Source: CAYUYV01 sp964449455 (GTDB lineage: Bacteria > Pseudomonadota > Alphaproteobacteria > JAJFIK01). From it: DNA of 64,000 nucleotides. The position numbers and the translations under genes were made by a program. Shown here in pieces: positions 17,229 through 25,967 of the stretch. Positions within the stretch are counted from its first letter, which is position 1. Each line of letters opens with the position of its first letter. Location of the stretch: assembly GCA_964449455.1 (NCBI GenBank), contig CAYUYV010000004.1, forward strand, positions 1-64,000. The letters run 5' to 3'. The notes beneath the pieces are model-generated. The model ran no database searches, was not told the origin of the DNA, and was given only the letters and a program-made list of their open reading frames with translations.

Positions 17229-19268
17229 GTGACCGCAGAACTTGGACATTTCGCCTTATGTTTCGCTCTGGTGCTGGCGCTTGTGCAAGCGACGGTGCCC
17301 CTTTGGGCCGCCCATACGGGACGCACGACTTTGGCCAATATCGCGATCCCCGCGGCCCAGAGCCAGGCCCTGATGGTCATCGTGGCGTTCCTGGCCCTGA
17401 CGAATGCTTATGTGACGTCCGATTTCTCGGTCCTCAATGTCGCGGAGAACTCCCACTCCGCCAAACCGCTCATTTACAAGATTTCCGGTGTCTGGGGGAA
17501 TCACGAAGGGTCCATGTTGCTCTGGGTGCTGATCCTGGCCCTGTTCGGCGGCTCGGTGGCCACGGTGCGCGGCGGTCTTGACGATCTCTTCCGGGCCCGG
17601 GTGCTTGCGATCCAGGGGCTGATCGGGCTTGCCTTCCTCGCCTTTATTCTGTTCACGTCCAATCCTTTCGTACGTCTGGTTCCGGCGCCGTTTGAGGGGC
17701 GCAGCCTCAATCCGCTCTTGCAGGATCCGGGGCTCGCGATCCATCCGCCCTTCCTCTATCTGGGCTATGTGGGCTTCTCGATGGCCTTCTCCTTCGCGGT
17801 GGCGGCTTTGATTGGCGGTCAGGTCGACCGGGCCTGGGCGGCCTGGGTGCGGCCCTGGACCCTGGCGGCCTGGATGTTCCTCACCGTGGGCATCGGTCTT
17901 GGCTCCTGGTGGGCCTATAACGAGCTTGGTTGGGGTGGCTGGTGGTTCTGGGATCCTGTGGAAAATGCTTCCCTGATGCCGTGGCTGCTCGGCACGGCTC
18001 TTCTCCATTCGGCGCTTGTGGTGGAGCGCCGGGGCGCGCTGAAGCATTGGACGATCCTGCTCGCGATCCTGACCTTTTCCTTCAGTCTGCTGGGCACCTT
18101 CCTGGTGCGCTCCGGTGTGCTGACCTCGGTCCATGCCTTTGCCAATGATCCCGAACGCGGCGTGTTCATCCTCGCCATTATGCTCGGTCTGACCGGCGGT
18201 GCGCTGACCCTTTATGCCCTGCGCTCCAAGGAGCTTTCCGGCGGCGGCGGTTTCGCACCCATCAGTCGGGAGGGGGCATTGGTGCTCAACAATCTCTTCC
18301 TGGTGACGGCCTGCGCGACCGTGTGCATCGGCACGCTTTATCCCCTGTTCCTGGATGCGGCGAAGGCGGTTTTCCCCGCGCTGATCGGCGATGTGCGGAT
18401 TTCCGTCGGGCCACCCTATTTCAACCAGACCGTCATTCCCCTGATGATCCCGCTTTTCCTGGCTGTCCCGGTGGGCGCCATCTTGGCGTGGAAGAAGGGC
18501 GATCTCGCCGGTGTTCTGTCGCGGCTTCGCTTTGCCGGTGGCGCGGCTCTGGTGCTGGCGGTGCTGCTCGGGCTTTTCGGTATGGGGTGGTCCATGCTGG
18601 CTTTACCGTCCTTCGCACTCGCGGCCTGGCTGGTCTTTGGGTCTTTTGTTCTGGTGGCGGAACGGGCTGGTTTGGGCCGGACCACGCTGGCTGAAGTGCC
18701 CCGCCGTCTCGCAAGTGTTCCGCGGCTCAACTGGGGGACCGCCATTGCCCATAGCGGCCTTGGCATTCTGGTCGCGGGCATTGCTGGTGTGAGCCTGTTC
18801 CAGACCGAGACCATCGTGCGTGTCCAGACCGGCGATACGATTGCGGTCGGCGCTTATAATCTGCGCTTTGACGGTGTGGAGCGGGTGGACGGTCCCAATT
18901 ATGTGGCTGACCGGGCGCGGATTATCGCGGAGCGCGATGGCCGGGAAATCGCGGTCTTGTTGCCGGAGCGGCGTCACTATCCGGCCTCGGATCGGGGCAC
19001 GACGGAAGTCGGCCTCTATTCCACCCTGTGGGAAGACCTTTACGTGACCTTGGGTGAGCCCCAGACCATTGCAACCGGACCGTCCGCCGGTGGTTCGGCC
19101 TGGGCCGTGCGCTCTTATGTCAAACCGCTCATCAACTGGGTCTGGGGCGGCACGCTGATCATGGTTTTTGGTGGTGGACTGGCCTTGAGCGATCGCCGGG
19201 CCGCTGGCCGTGCACCCTCCAAAGACCCAGTCTCGGCCTCTGCGAAACCCCAACCGGCCATGGGATGA
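17229..19268 (+). CDS. ccmF: Heme lyase subunit CcmF
   Basis: 679 residues, about 14-15 membrane segments. TAELGHFALCFALVLALVQ is the standard CcmF opening. The conserved tryptophan-rich heme-handling motif WAYNELGWGGWWFWDPVENA lies near residues 229-248, followed by LLGTALLHSALVVERRGALK. CcmF ligates heme to apocytochrome c in the periplasm together with CcmH and CcmI. The GTG at 17229 is chosen because GGGGAG precedes it by six bases and it matches the family start. Its stop overlaps the ccmH start (ATGA). dsbE/ccmG, usually between ccmF and ccmH, is missing. Confidence 0.95.
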   Translation: MTAELGHFALCFALVLALVQATVPLWAAHTGRTTLANIAIPAAQSQALMVIVAFLALTNAYVTSDFSVLNVAENSHSAKPLIYKISGVWGNHEGSMLLWVLILALFGGSVATVRGGLDDLFRARVLAIQGLIGLAFLAFILFTSNPFVRLVPAPFEGRSLNPLLQDPGLAIHPPFLYLGYVGFSMAFSFAVAALIGGQVDRAWAAWVRPWTLAAWMFLTVGIGLGSWWAYNELGWGGWWFWDPVENASLMPWLLGTALLHSALVVERRGALKHWTILLAILTFSFSLLGTFLVRSGVLTSVHAFANDPERGVFILAIMLGLTGGALTLYALRSKELSGGGGFAPISREGALVLNNLFLVTACATVCIGTLYPLFLDAAKAVFPALIGDVRISVGPPYFNQTVIPLMIPLFLAVPVGAILAWKKGDLAGVLSRLRFAGGAALVLAVLLGLFGMGWSMLALPSFALAAWLVFGSFVLVAERAGLGRTTLAEVPRRLASVPRLNWGTAIAHSGLGILVAGIAGVSLFQTETIVRVQTGDTIAVGAYNLRFDGVERVDGPNYVADRARIIAERDGREIAVLLPERRHYPASDRGTTEVGLYSTLWEDLYVTLGEPQTIATGPSAGGSAWAVRSYVKPLINWVWGGTLIMVFGGGLALSDRRAAGRAPSKDPVSASAKPQPAMG

Positions 19269-19819
19269 TTGCGATGCCCTCTTTCAGCCGCCTGATCATC
19301 ATGGGCTTGACCATCGGCCTGCTGGCCCTTCCCGGTTGGCAAACGCCTGCCTTTGCCGTGGAGCCGGACGAGATCCTCGAAGATCCCGCCCTTGAGACCC
19401 GGGCCAGGGATATCTCTCAGGTCTTGCGCTGCCTTGTATGCCGCAATGAGAGCATCGACGAATCGAATGCGGATCTCGCCCGTGACCTCAGACTGTTCGT
19501 GCGCGAACGGCTTGTGGCGGGTGATACGGATGAAGAGGTGTTCGGTGCCGTCCGCGGGCGCTATGGGGACTATGTCCTGCTGGAGCCGCCGGTCAACGGG
19601 CTGACAGCGGCGCTCTGGCTTGCCCCGCTTCTCGTGCTCCTCTCCGGCATGGCGCTGGCGGTTGTTGTGTTCCGCCGTCACGGTGTCGCTCTTGCCGACG
19701 CAGACGACGGGGCCGACCCAGACGACGGGGCCGACCCAGACGACGGGGCCGACCCAGACGACGGGGCCGACGCAGACGACGGGGATGCCCCATCCGAACC
19801 GGCCGGCCGGCCAGCTTAA
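19265..19819 (+). CDS. ccmH: Cytochrome c biogenesis thioredoxin-like protein CcmH with repeat tail
   Basis: 184 residues. A signal/anchor at about 8-30 is followed by the CcmH domain with the LRCLVCRNESI motif (Cys56 and Cys59), which reduces the apocytochrome disulfide. A second membrane segment (ALWLAPLLVLLSGMALAVVV) lies at about 117-138. The C-terminal tail, predicted cytoplasmic, is an acidic repeat ADPDDG present about five times, encoded by an 18-bp DNA repeat. That tail is not a normal part of CcmH. It overlaps ccmF by four bases. Confidence 0.93.
   Translation: MIAMPSFSRLIIMGLTIGLLALPGWQTPAFAVEPDEILEDPALETRARDISQVLRCLVCRNESIDESNADLARDLRLFVRERLVAGDTDEEVFGAVRGRYGDYVLLEPPVNGLTAALWLAPLLVLLSGMALAVVVFRRHGVALADADDGADPDDGADPDDGADPDDGADADDGDAPSEPAGRPA
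19694..19783. repeat. Intragenic 18-bp tandem repeat (x5)
   Basis: Five copies of GCCGACCCAGACGACGGG; the first and last have G for C in the middle. It encodes the acidic tail of CcmH and keeps the frame. Confidence 0.97.
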
Positions 19820-19885
19820 GGCCGCGTCTTCAAATAAGAAATTTGGTTCCATCGAGAAATTTGGAGCAGCCGGGAGAGCCGTGCC

Positions 19886-21109
19886 ATGGCCATCAGTGAA
19901 CGCATCACTTTCACAGGCAGCCAGGGCGCCCTTGCCGCCCGGCTTGATCGGCCCGTCGGCGAGCCCCGGGCCTATGCGCTTTTTGCCCACTGCTTTTCCT
20001 GTTCAAAAGATATCTTCGCCGCCTCGCGCATTTCCCAGGGGCTCACGGAGCATGGCTTTGCCGTCCTGCGCTTCGATTTCACGGGGCTTGGCCAGTCGGA
20101 AGGCGATTTCGCCAACACCAATTTTTCATCCAATGTGGAAGACCTTTTAAGTGCGGTCGATTATCTGCGGGCGGAACACCGCGCCCCGGCCGTCATGATC
20201 GGCCACTCCCTGGGCGGGGCCGCGACCCTGATGGCCGCAACCCAAGTCGCGGAGGCAAAGGCGGTGGTGACTGTGGGCGCGCCGGCGGACACCGGCCATG
20301 TGGTGCACAATTTCATCGACCACGTGCCGGAGATTGAGGCGCGCGGCGAAGCGCAGGTTCAGCTCGGCGGGCGGCCTTTCACCATTCGCAGGCAGTTCCT
20401 TGAGGACCTGAAGAACCATGAGGTCACGCAGGCTATCGGCCATCTGCGCAAAGCGCTGCTCATCATGCATGCGCCGCTCGACCAGACCGTCGGTATCGAG
20501 AATGCGACGGACCTCTTCATCAAGGCGCGCCACCCGAAAAGCTTCGTGTCCCTGGACACGGCAGACCACCTACTGACGGCCAAGGCCGATGCCCTTTACG
20601 CGGCCGATGTGATTTCCGCCTGGTCGGCCCGGTTCCTGGACAGCCTGGCCACGGATCAACCCGAACCAACCGGAGAACAAGAAGTCCTGGTTACGGAGAC
20701 CGCACCAGGTCCCTTTACAGCGCACATGATCGCCGGCCGGCACCACCAGATCGGCGATCAGCCCAAGGCGTCTGGCGGCCAGGATGCGGGGCCGGCCCCT
20801 TACGATTATCTCGCCAATGCCCTTGCCATGTGCACCGTGCAAACCATCCGCGTCTATGCCCGTCATAAGAAATTGGAGCTTGGCCCCATCAGCGCCCGGG
20901 TCCGCTACGACAAACGGCATGTGCAGGACTGCGAGGACTGCGTCGACGGGAAGAGCATCAAGATGCTCCATTTTGACGTTGAGGTGTCTGTGGAGGGACC
21001 GCTCGAGGAAGCCGTGCGCGGTAAGCTGGTGTCGATCGCCGAGAAATGTCCCGTGCACCAGACCCTGGCCCATCACCATGCGCCGATTTCGGTGAGCCTG
21101 CGCGGCTGA
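19886..21109 (+). CDS. Bifunctional alpha/beta hydrolase-OsmC fusion protein
   Basis: 407 residues, cytoplasmic. Residues ~1-250 are an alpha/beta hydrolase with the nucleophile elbow GHSLGG (Ser108) and a late Asp/His pair (HAPLDQTVG, DTADHLL). Residues ~270-407 are an OsmC/Ohr-type domain with the two reactive cysteines, one in AMCTVQTIRVYA (Cys316) and one in EKCPVHQTL (Cys388). OsmC proteins reduce organic peroxides. The fusion is known in many proteobacteria; a combined role in detoxifying ester or acyl peroxides is inferred. It begins 67 bp after ccmH, same strand, with a likely separate ribosome site (GGGAGAG). Confidence 0.88.
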   Translation: MAISERITFTGSQGALAARLDRPVGEPRAYALFAHCFSCSKDIFAASRISQGLTEHGFAVLRFDFTGLGQSEGDFANTNFSSNVEDLLSAVDYLRAEHRAPAVMIGHSLGGAATLMAATQVAEAKAVVTVGAPADTGHVVHNFIDHVPEIEARGEAQVQLGGRPFTIRRQFLEDLKNHEVTQAIGHLRKALLIMHAPLDQTVGIENATDLFIKARHPKSFVSLDTADHLLTAKADALYAADVISAWSARFLDSLATDQPEPTGEQEVLVTETAPGPFTAHMIAGRHHQIGDQPKASGGQDAGPAPYDYLANALAMCTVQTIRVYARHKKLELGPISARVRYDKRHVQDCEDCVDGKSIKMLHFDVEVSVEGPLEEAVRGKLVSIAEKCPVHQTLAHHHAPISVSLRG

Positions 21110-21297
21110 TCCCTCACGGCATGCGTGCTGATTTGATGGCGTTGCCGCCATGGTCTGCTGTTGGGCCTGGTTTGCAAGTCTGATAATTTTGCCTGCCCGG
21201 GGAGTAGGGTCTCGGGTCCGTCGTCTGCTTGATGCAACGCACGCGTGCCATCCGCTTCAGGCCCTCGACTAACTATGTTTTAATCTCCCTGCAAGTG

Positions 21298-21317
21298 CGC
21301 CGTAAGGCGGCGTTTTT
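21298..21317 (+). terminator. Terminator-like hairpin upstream of the HtrA-like gene
   Basis: CGCCG (21298-21302), loop TAAGG, CGGCG (21308-21312), then TTTTT. It probably ends transcription of the hydrolase-OsmC gene. It is only 66 bp before the GTG start of the next gene, so that gene's promoter lies very close or the hairpin acts as an attenuator. Confidence 0.55.
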
Positions 21318-21382
21318 CATTGTCGAAATCATGGAGCGGCGCGGGGAGGGCTCCTCCTGCGTGTCCGAGGAAGGAGGATCTC

Positions 21383-22972
21383 GTGTTACGGGATGCACTC
21401 TCTGAAAGACTGGGCACACCTTCGGTGGGGATGTCGTTGAAACAACGCCTGATCACGGCGACTGTGCTTGGCTTCAGCACGGCTGCCCTCTTTGGCGTGG
21501 TGGCACAGGCTGCTTCCGATGAAGCGCCGGCGAAGCCGACCGAAAGCACCAAGTCATCCGAGGCGTCGGACGCTGGGTTGGTCCGGACGGATCTCACGCG
21601 CACCCTGTCGAATGACAAGGCGTCGCGTCTTCTCAAGACGATTGTGGGTGATGAGGCTTGGACGGCCCTTGATTCGATCGCAGCGGTCGATCCGGTCGTT
21701 CCCGAAGCGGAAGCCGTTGTGAACACGGTGTCCGATGACGGCGTCGATATCGATGAGCTTGACGCTCTCGTGCCGGTCCATGTGGCTGCCGTTCCGTATA
21801 CTGAGGCGAGCCCAACGGGCGAAGAGATCTTTCCCTCGCCCGTAGCCAATGAGCTCGATGGCACCGCAGCGCTCGATCAGGCCATTGCGACGGTGATTGA
21901 GCGCCCCGACGTGCGCGAGACCATGAATGACGTCAAGACGCCGGGCGAGAACAAAGCCGCAGGCGATCTGACCTCCCTGATCTCCGCTGAGGACTTTGCA
22001 AGCTTCCTGCGCATGCTGCAGGTGGCGATGGTCGACCTCACGGCCGCCGCGGATGTGCCCGACGGCGCTGAGGCTGGAGCTGATGTCAATTTGGACGGGT
22101 TCAATGGCTTGTTCATCGACGCGCAAGGCCATGTCATCACGGTTCTTGATGATGCGCTCTCTGCGCGGATGTTCCGTGCGGTGACATCCGAGGGTGAGGT
22201 GTTCGACGCCAAACTGCTGGCGCTCGATACGGATCTCAATCTTGGTCTCTTGAAAATCAATGGCGAGGGGCCCTTCGAGCATGTTGTGCTGAACGCGGAT
22301 GCCAAGGCGATTGTCGCCGACATGCAGGCGCGGGCCAACGAGCCGCGGGGCTATCTGGGGGTCTCTATCCAGTCTGTCACACTGGATATTGCCGAGGAAG
22401 TCGGCTTTGACGGGCCGAAAGGCGTGCTGATCTCGACCGTTCGCGGTGAGACCGCAGCCGATAAGGCGGATCTGCGTCCCGGCGACATCATCATGGAAGT
22501 GAATGGTGCTGAAATTCAGCATACCGATGATGCAGTTCGGGCGATCGGCTCCCTTCCAGTCGGAAGCGCGGTGAACATGTCCGTCTGGCGTGACGGAGCG
22601 GTGATGGATGTGGCGACCGCACTGACGTCCTGGCCTGAAGAGGAAACGGTGCACCCTGAGCCCGTGATCACCGAAGGCGAGATGGCGGACCTGCCCATCA
22701 AAGTCTGGGGCGTGACGGTGGGTGCCGGCGTTGAGCCGGGCGTCGAAGTCGTTGCGGTGGATGCGGACAGTGAGGCGGCTCAGAAAGGTCTGAAGCCGGG
22801 CGATGTCATTTTGCGGATTGCCGAGACGACCATCACGGCGGCTTCTGATGTTGAAGCGGTGATTGAAGAAGCCAGAGCCATGCAGCGTCCGGCAGTCCTT
22901 CTCCTCATTCGCGGTCCCGTGCGGGGCTCTGAGGAACGGTTTGTGGCGTTGAAGCTTGAGGCTGAGCGCTGA
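21383..22972 (+). CDS. HtrA-like periplasmic protein with two PDZ domains and no protease site
   Basis: 529 residues from a GTG with GGAGG seven bases upstream. A signal segment at about 22-44 (LITATVLGFSTAALFGVVAQA) gives a periplasmic protein. Residues ~45-235 are acidic and low in structure. Residues ~240-305 (NGLFIDAQGHVITVLDDALS, FDAKLLALDTDLNLGLLKI) match the first half of a DegP/HtrA trypsin fold, but the catalytic His (normally NNHVV) reads TVLDDA. The GNSGGP serine segment is missing altogether. Two PDZ domains follow (about 322-415, starting RGYLGVSI, and about 438-512). It is likely a pseudoprotease that binds peptides. A two-component system follows in the same direction. Confidence 0.8.
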   Translation: MLRDALSERLGTPSVGMSLKQRLITATVLGFSTAALFGVVAQAASDEAPAKPTESTKSSEASDAGLVRTDLTRTLSNDKASRLLKTIVGDEAWTALDSIAAVDPVVPEAEAVVNTVSDDGVDIDELDALVPVHVAAVPYTEASPTGEEIFPSPVANELDGTAALDQAIATVIERPDVRETMNDVKTPGENKAAGDLTSLISAEDFASFLRMLQVAMVDLTAAADVPDGAEAGADVNLDGFNGLFIDAQGHVITVLDDALSARMFRAVTSEGEVFDAKLLALDTDLNLGLLKINGEGPFEHVVLNADAKAIVADMQARANEPRGYLGVSIQSVTLDIAEEVGFDGPKGVLISTVRGETAADKADLRPGDIIMEVNGAEIQHTDDAVRAIGSLPVGSAVNMSVWRDGAVMDVATALTSWPEEETVHPEPVITEGEMADLPIKVWGVTVGAGVEPGVEVVAVDADSEAAQKGLKPGDVILRIAETTITAASDVEAVIEEARAMQRPAVLLLIRGPVRGSEERFVALKLEAER

Positions 22973-23541
22973 TCAACTGATTGGCGAGCTTGTCTCAAGT
23001 CATCGGAACAGCGGCCCCCGCCCCGTCACTCCATTGGGGCCGTTGTGGGCCGTGCCGGCGGCGGGCGACCTCATCCCCCCGACCCGCTGCTGGTGCGGCC
23101 CTTTCTTTTGGAGTGGCCCATTATTCTGGGGTGGTCATGATTCTGGGGTGGTCATGGTTCTGCCCTGAATGGCGGGATGATGCGTAAGCGGATGTCTTAA
23201 CGGTCTTTGGGGGCCGGGGCACCGAAACGGGCAAGGGGCCGGCGGGGGCGCCAGTGGGATCTTCGGCTTGGAGCAAAACGGCTGCACAGCGGGATCCATG
23301 ATCGATCCGGTGGAGGTAGGGGATATTCTCCGGCTGCCATCCACCTGATCCTGACTTGGGACGAATGTACGTCATGACAGCGATCGAGACACGGCATACA
23401 GTCAACACTGCAGATGCGGATATCCTCCGACATAATGCGTCTGCGAATACGGCCGCCATGGCGAATCCGGACGCGGCGGACACTGGCGGGGCCCCGGGGG
23501 CAAAGGGGGCCGATGACGGCCCGTCCGGGGATGAGGTTGAA
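22973..23541. other. Intergenic region before the response regulator
   Basis: 569 bp. The frame of the response regulator is open from ATG 23356, giving a possible 62-residue disordered leader (TADADILRHNASANTAAMAN), so part may be coding. It holds the 17-bp repeat at 23123. I see no other gene. Confidence 0.5.
23123..23156. repeat. 17-bp tandem repeat (x2)
   Basis: Two exact copies of ATTCTGGGGTGGTCATG between the HtrA-like gene and the response regulator. Confidence 0.9.
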
Positions 23542-24219
23542 ATGCGCATCCTGGTCATCGAAGACGATCGCGAGGCGGCGGCCTATGTGGTCAAAGGCCT
23601 GAAAGAAAGCGGCCATGTGGTCGACCATGCCGCTGATGGCGAAGAGGGTCTTGAGATGGCCCGCACCGGCAATTACGACGCCCTGGTGGTTGACCGTATG
23701 CTGCCAAAAGTCGACGGGCTGACCCTTGTGTCGACGCTCCGTGCCGAGAGCAGCACCACGCCTGTTCTCTTTCTCAGTGCCCTTGGCGAAGTTGACGACC
23801 GCGTGAAGGGGCTGAAATCCGGCGGCGATGATTATCTGACCAAACCCTATGCGTTCGCGGAATTGCAGGCGCGGATCGAAGCTCTCGTGCGCCGCCGCAA
23901 TCCGGAAGAAGTCCAGACCCGTTACGCGGTCGGCGATCTGGAGCTTGACATCCTGAAGCGGAAAGTGCGCCGCGCGGACAAGACTATCGATCTTCAGCCA
24001 CGGGAATTCCGTCTGCTCGAATATCTCATGAAGCATGCGGGACAGGTTGTGACCCGGACTATGCTGCTTGAGAATGTCTGGGAGTATCACTTCGATCCAC
24101 AGACCAATGTGATCGACGTTCACATCTCTCGCCTGCGGGCCAAGATCGACAAGAATTTCGACCAACCGCTGCTCCACACGGTCCGCGGTGCTGGATACAC
24201 GCTCCGTGCCTCGCTTTAG
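23542..24219 (+). CDS. OmpR-family response regulator
   Basis: 225 residues. Receiver domain with acidic residues IEDD at 6-9, phosphoacceptor Asp51 in VVDRMLPKVDG, and conserved Lys in LTKPYAF. The winged-helix domain ends LLHTVRGAGYTLRASL. The ATG at 23542 matches the family start MRILVIEDD and has GAGG six bases upstream. An in-frame ATG at 23356 would add an unusual 62-residue extension. It is closest to the CusR/CzcR-type regulators. The kinase gene overlaps its 3' end. The PDZ pseudoprotease immediately upstream may feed the same pathway. Confidence 0.9.
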   Translation: MRILVIEDDREAAAYVVKGLKESGHVVDHAADGEEGLEMARTGNYDALVVDRMLPKVDGLTLVSTLRAESSTTPVLFLSALGEVDDRVKGLKSGGDDYLTKPYAFAELQARIEALVRRRNPEEVQTRYAVGDLELDILKRKVRRADKTIDLQPREFRLLEYLMKHAGQVVTRTMLLENVWEYHFDPQTNVIDVHISRLRAKIDKNFDQPLLHTVRGAGYTLRASL

Positions 24220-25654
24220 ATTTCTGCAAGCGACCAATGTTCGCATTGCGTTAATCTTCGTCCTCCTGTTCGGGGGCTTATGGTCGCTCACACTGATGGC
24301 CTTCCGGATGCAGACGGGGCATTTGCTCCTTCGGCAGTCGGATCAGATCATCATTGCGGAGATGGCCGTCCTCGGCGAAACCAATCGGCTTGAGGGCATT
24401 GAGGGTCTCAAAGAGATCGTCAAGGCCCGGAGCAGTGGCCTCACCGAGACGGGGTCGCTTTATCGGCTTGTCGATCAGGACGGCAAAATGATCGCCGGCA
24501 ATCTTAAAGAGATGCCGGCCATCCCTCCCGGTGGTTCGGAATGGGTTGATTTTTCCTATGATGCGCCCGCCCCCGGTGGACTGGACACGAAGCGGGCCGC
24601 GCGGGCCCAAATTCAACAGACAACCGGCGGTCATACCCTGCTCGTCGGTCGCGACGTTGAGGCCCGTCTCATTGCCGAACGCCAGATGAACCACCAGATG
24701 ACCATCATGATCGTCGTGATGGTCGTGCTCAGCGTCATGACGGGCGTGAGCTACTCCCGCCATGTCTATAAGCGCCTCGACACGATCATCCGCACAAGCC
24801 GGGATATCGTTGCAGGCAAGCTGTCGCGCCGGGTGCCCGTCAGTGAGCGGGGTGATGAAATCGATCAGGTGGCGGAAAGCCTGAACCAAATGCTGGATCA
24901 GATCCAGCGGCTCATGAATGCCATGCGGGAGGTCACGGACAATGTGGCCCATGACCTGCGCTCGCCTCTCAATCGTATGCGCTCGCGCATGGAAGTGACC
25001 CTGATGCGCTCCTCCTCCGTGGATGAGTACCGCACGGCACTGCAGGCCAGCATTGATGACGCCAACCACCTGCTCGGCACGTTTAATGCGCTGCTGAGCA
25101 TCGCGCGGGTTGAAGCCGGGTCCAATCGGGACGCCTTGCAGACGGTGGTGTTGGCCGACGTGGTTCGGGACGTGGCTGAACTCTACGATGCATTGGCGGA
25201 AGACGAGGGCATGGCCTTCGATTGCACCATCGATCTTGATCAAAGCGCCATGCGCGGCAATCGGGAGCTGTTGTCCCAGGCACTGGCCAATCTCATCGAC
25301 AATGCCATCAAATACACGCCCGAGGGGGGATCGTTGAGCGTGCGCCTTGAAAAGGGCGACAGTGATGCCATGGCCGTTCTGTCCGTGTCCGACACGGGCC
25401 CCGGTATTCCGGAGGCGGATCGCAGCCGCGTCCTGAACCGGTTTGTCCGCCTCGAAGCGAGCCGAAATTCACCGGGCAGCGGTCTTGGCCTCAGCCTCGT
25501 TTCCGCCGTGGCCCAGTTCCATGGCGGGCGCCTGGTGCTGGGAGACAGCGCTCTCATACCGCCAGGCCACTCAGAACCCTCGGGCCTGTGCGCGGCGCTT
25601 TATCTGCCCTTGACGCCCGGCCAGCGTGCGGCCGCCAGCCACGCACCAGCGTAA
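24206..25654 (+). CDS. HAMP sensor histidine kinase
   Basis: 482 residues. Membrane segments at about 12-32 (NVRIALIFVLLFGGLWSLTL) and about 165-188 flank a periplasmic domain of ~130 residues. A HAMP domain follows (RLDTIIRTSRDIVAGKLSRR). The H-box NVAHDLRSPLNRMRSRMEV contains His249; the ATPase domain has NLIDNAIKYTPEGG, SDTGPGIP and GSGLGLSLV. The start is GTG 24206, overlapping the regulator by 14 bases; GTG 24188 is an alternative without a visible ribosome site. The periplasmic ligand is unknown. A proline-rich short tail ends the protein. Confidence 0.9.
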   Translation: MPRFRFLQATNVRIALIFVLLFGGLWSLTLMAFRMQTGHLLLRQSDQIIIAEMAVLGETNRLEGIEGLKEIVKARSSGLTETGSLYRLVDQDGKMIAGNLKEMPAIPPGGSEWVDFSYDAPAPGGLDTKRAARAQIQQTTGGHTLLVGRDVEARLIAERQMNHQMTIMIVVMVVLSVMTGVSYSRHVYKRLDTIIRTSRDIVAGKLSRRVPVSERGDEIDQVAESLNQMLDQIQRLMNAMREVTDNVAHDLRSPLNRMRSRMEVTLMRSSSVDEYRTALQASIDDANHLLGTFNALLSIARVEAGSNRDALQTVVLADVVRDVAELYDALAEDEGMAFDCTIDLDQSAMRGNRELLSQALANLIDNAIKYTPEGGSLSVRLEKGDSDAMAVLSVSDTGPGIPEADRSRVLNRFVRLEASRNSPGSGLGLSLVSAVAQFHGGRLVLGDSALIPPGHSEPSGLCAALYLPLTPGQRAAASHAPA

Positions 25655-25782
25655 TAGGTCAAGGCGCGATGCCGACACGCGCGTGGGGCATCGTTCCCCA
25701 TGCGGGCTGATGGGATTTCACCCTGGGGCGCCCGAGGGCGTCCATTCCGCGCAAGGATAATTCGGGTCAACGCCAACCCGTT

Positions 25783-25837
25783 GATGGCTCACTTGGGGAT
25801 GGCTCACTTGGGCGCGGTCGGCAGGGTCTGCTTGATC
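25783..25837. repeat. Left copy of a 55-bp duplicated gap flank with a 15-bp repeat
   Basis: Identical to 25938-25992 on the other side of the N run. It contains two copies of GATGGCTCACTTGGG and the last codons and stop of the C13 peptidase gene read on the minus strand. Confidence 0.95.
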
Positions 25838-25937
25838 NNNNNNNNNNNNNNNNNNNNNNNNNNNNNNNNNNNNNNNNNNNNNNNNNNNNNNNNNNNNNNN
25901 NNNNNNNNNNNNNNNNNNNNNNNNNNNNNNNNNNNNN
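25838..25937. other. Assembly gap (100 N)
   Basis: Exactly 100 N, the usual placeholder for unknown length. Both flanks share an identical 55-bp sequence, so the two contigs overlap and the true gap may be zero or may hide more copies of the 15-bp repeat. Confidence 0.98.
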
Positions 25938-25967
25938 GATGGCTCACTTGGGGATGGCTCACTTGGG
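25938..25967. repeat. 15-bp repeat (x2) anchored on the C13 peptidase stop
   Basis: Two copies of GATGGCTCACTTGGG. On the minus strand each copy reads CCC AAG TGA, the final proline, lysine and stop of the peptidase gene, so the stop codon is repeated in frame. Confidence 0.92.
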
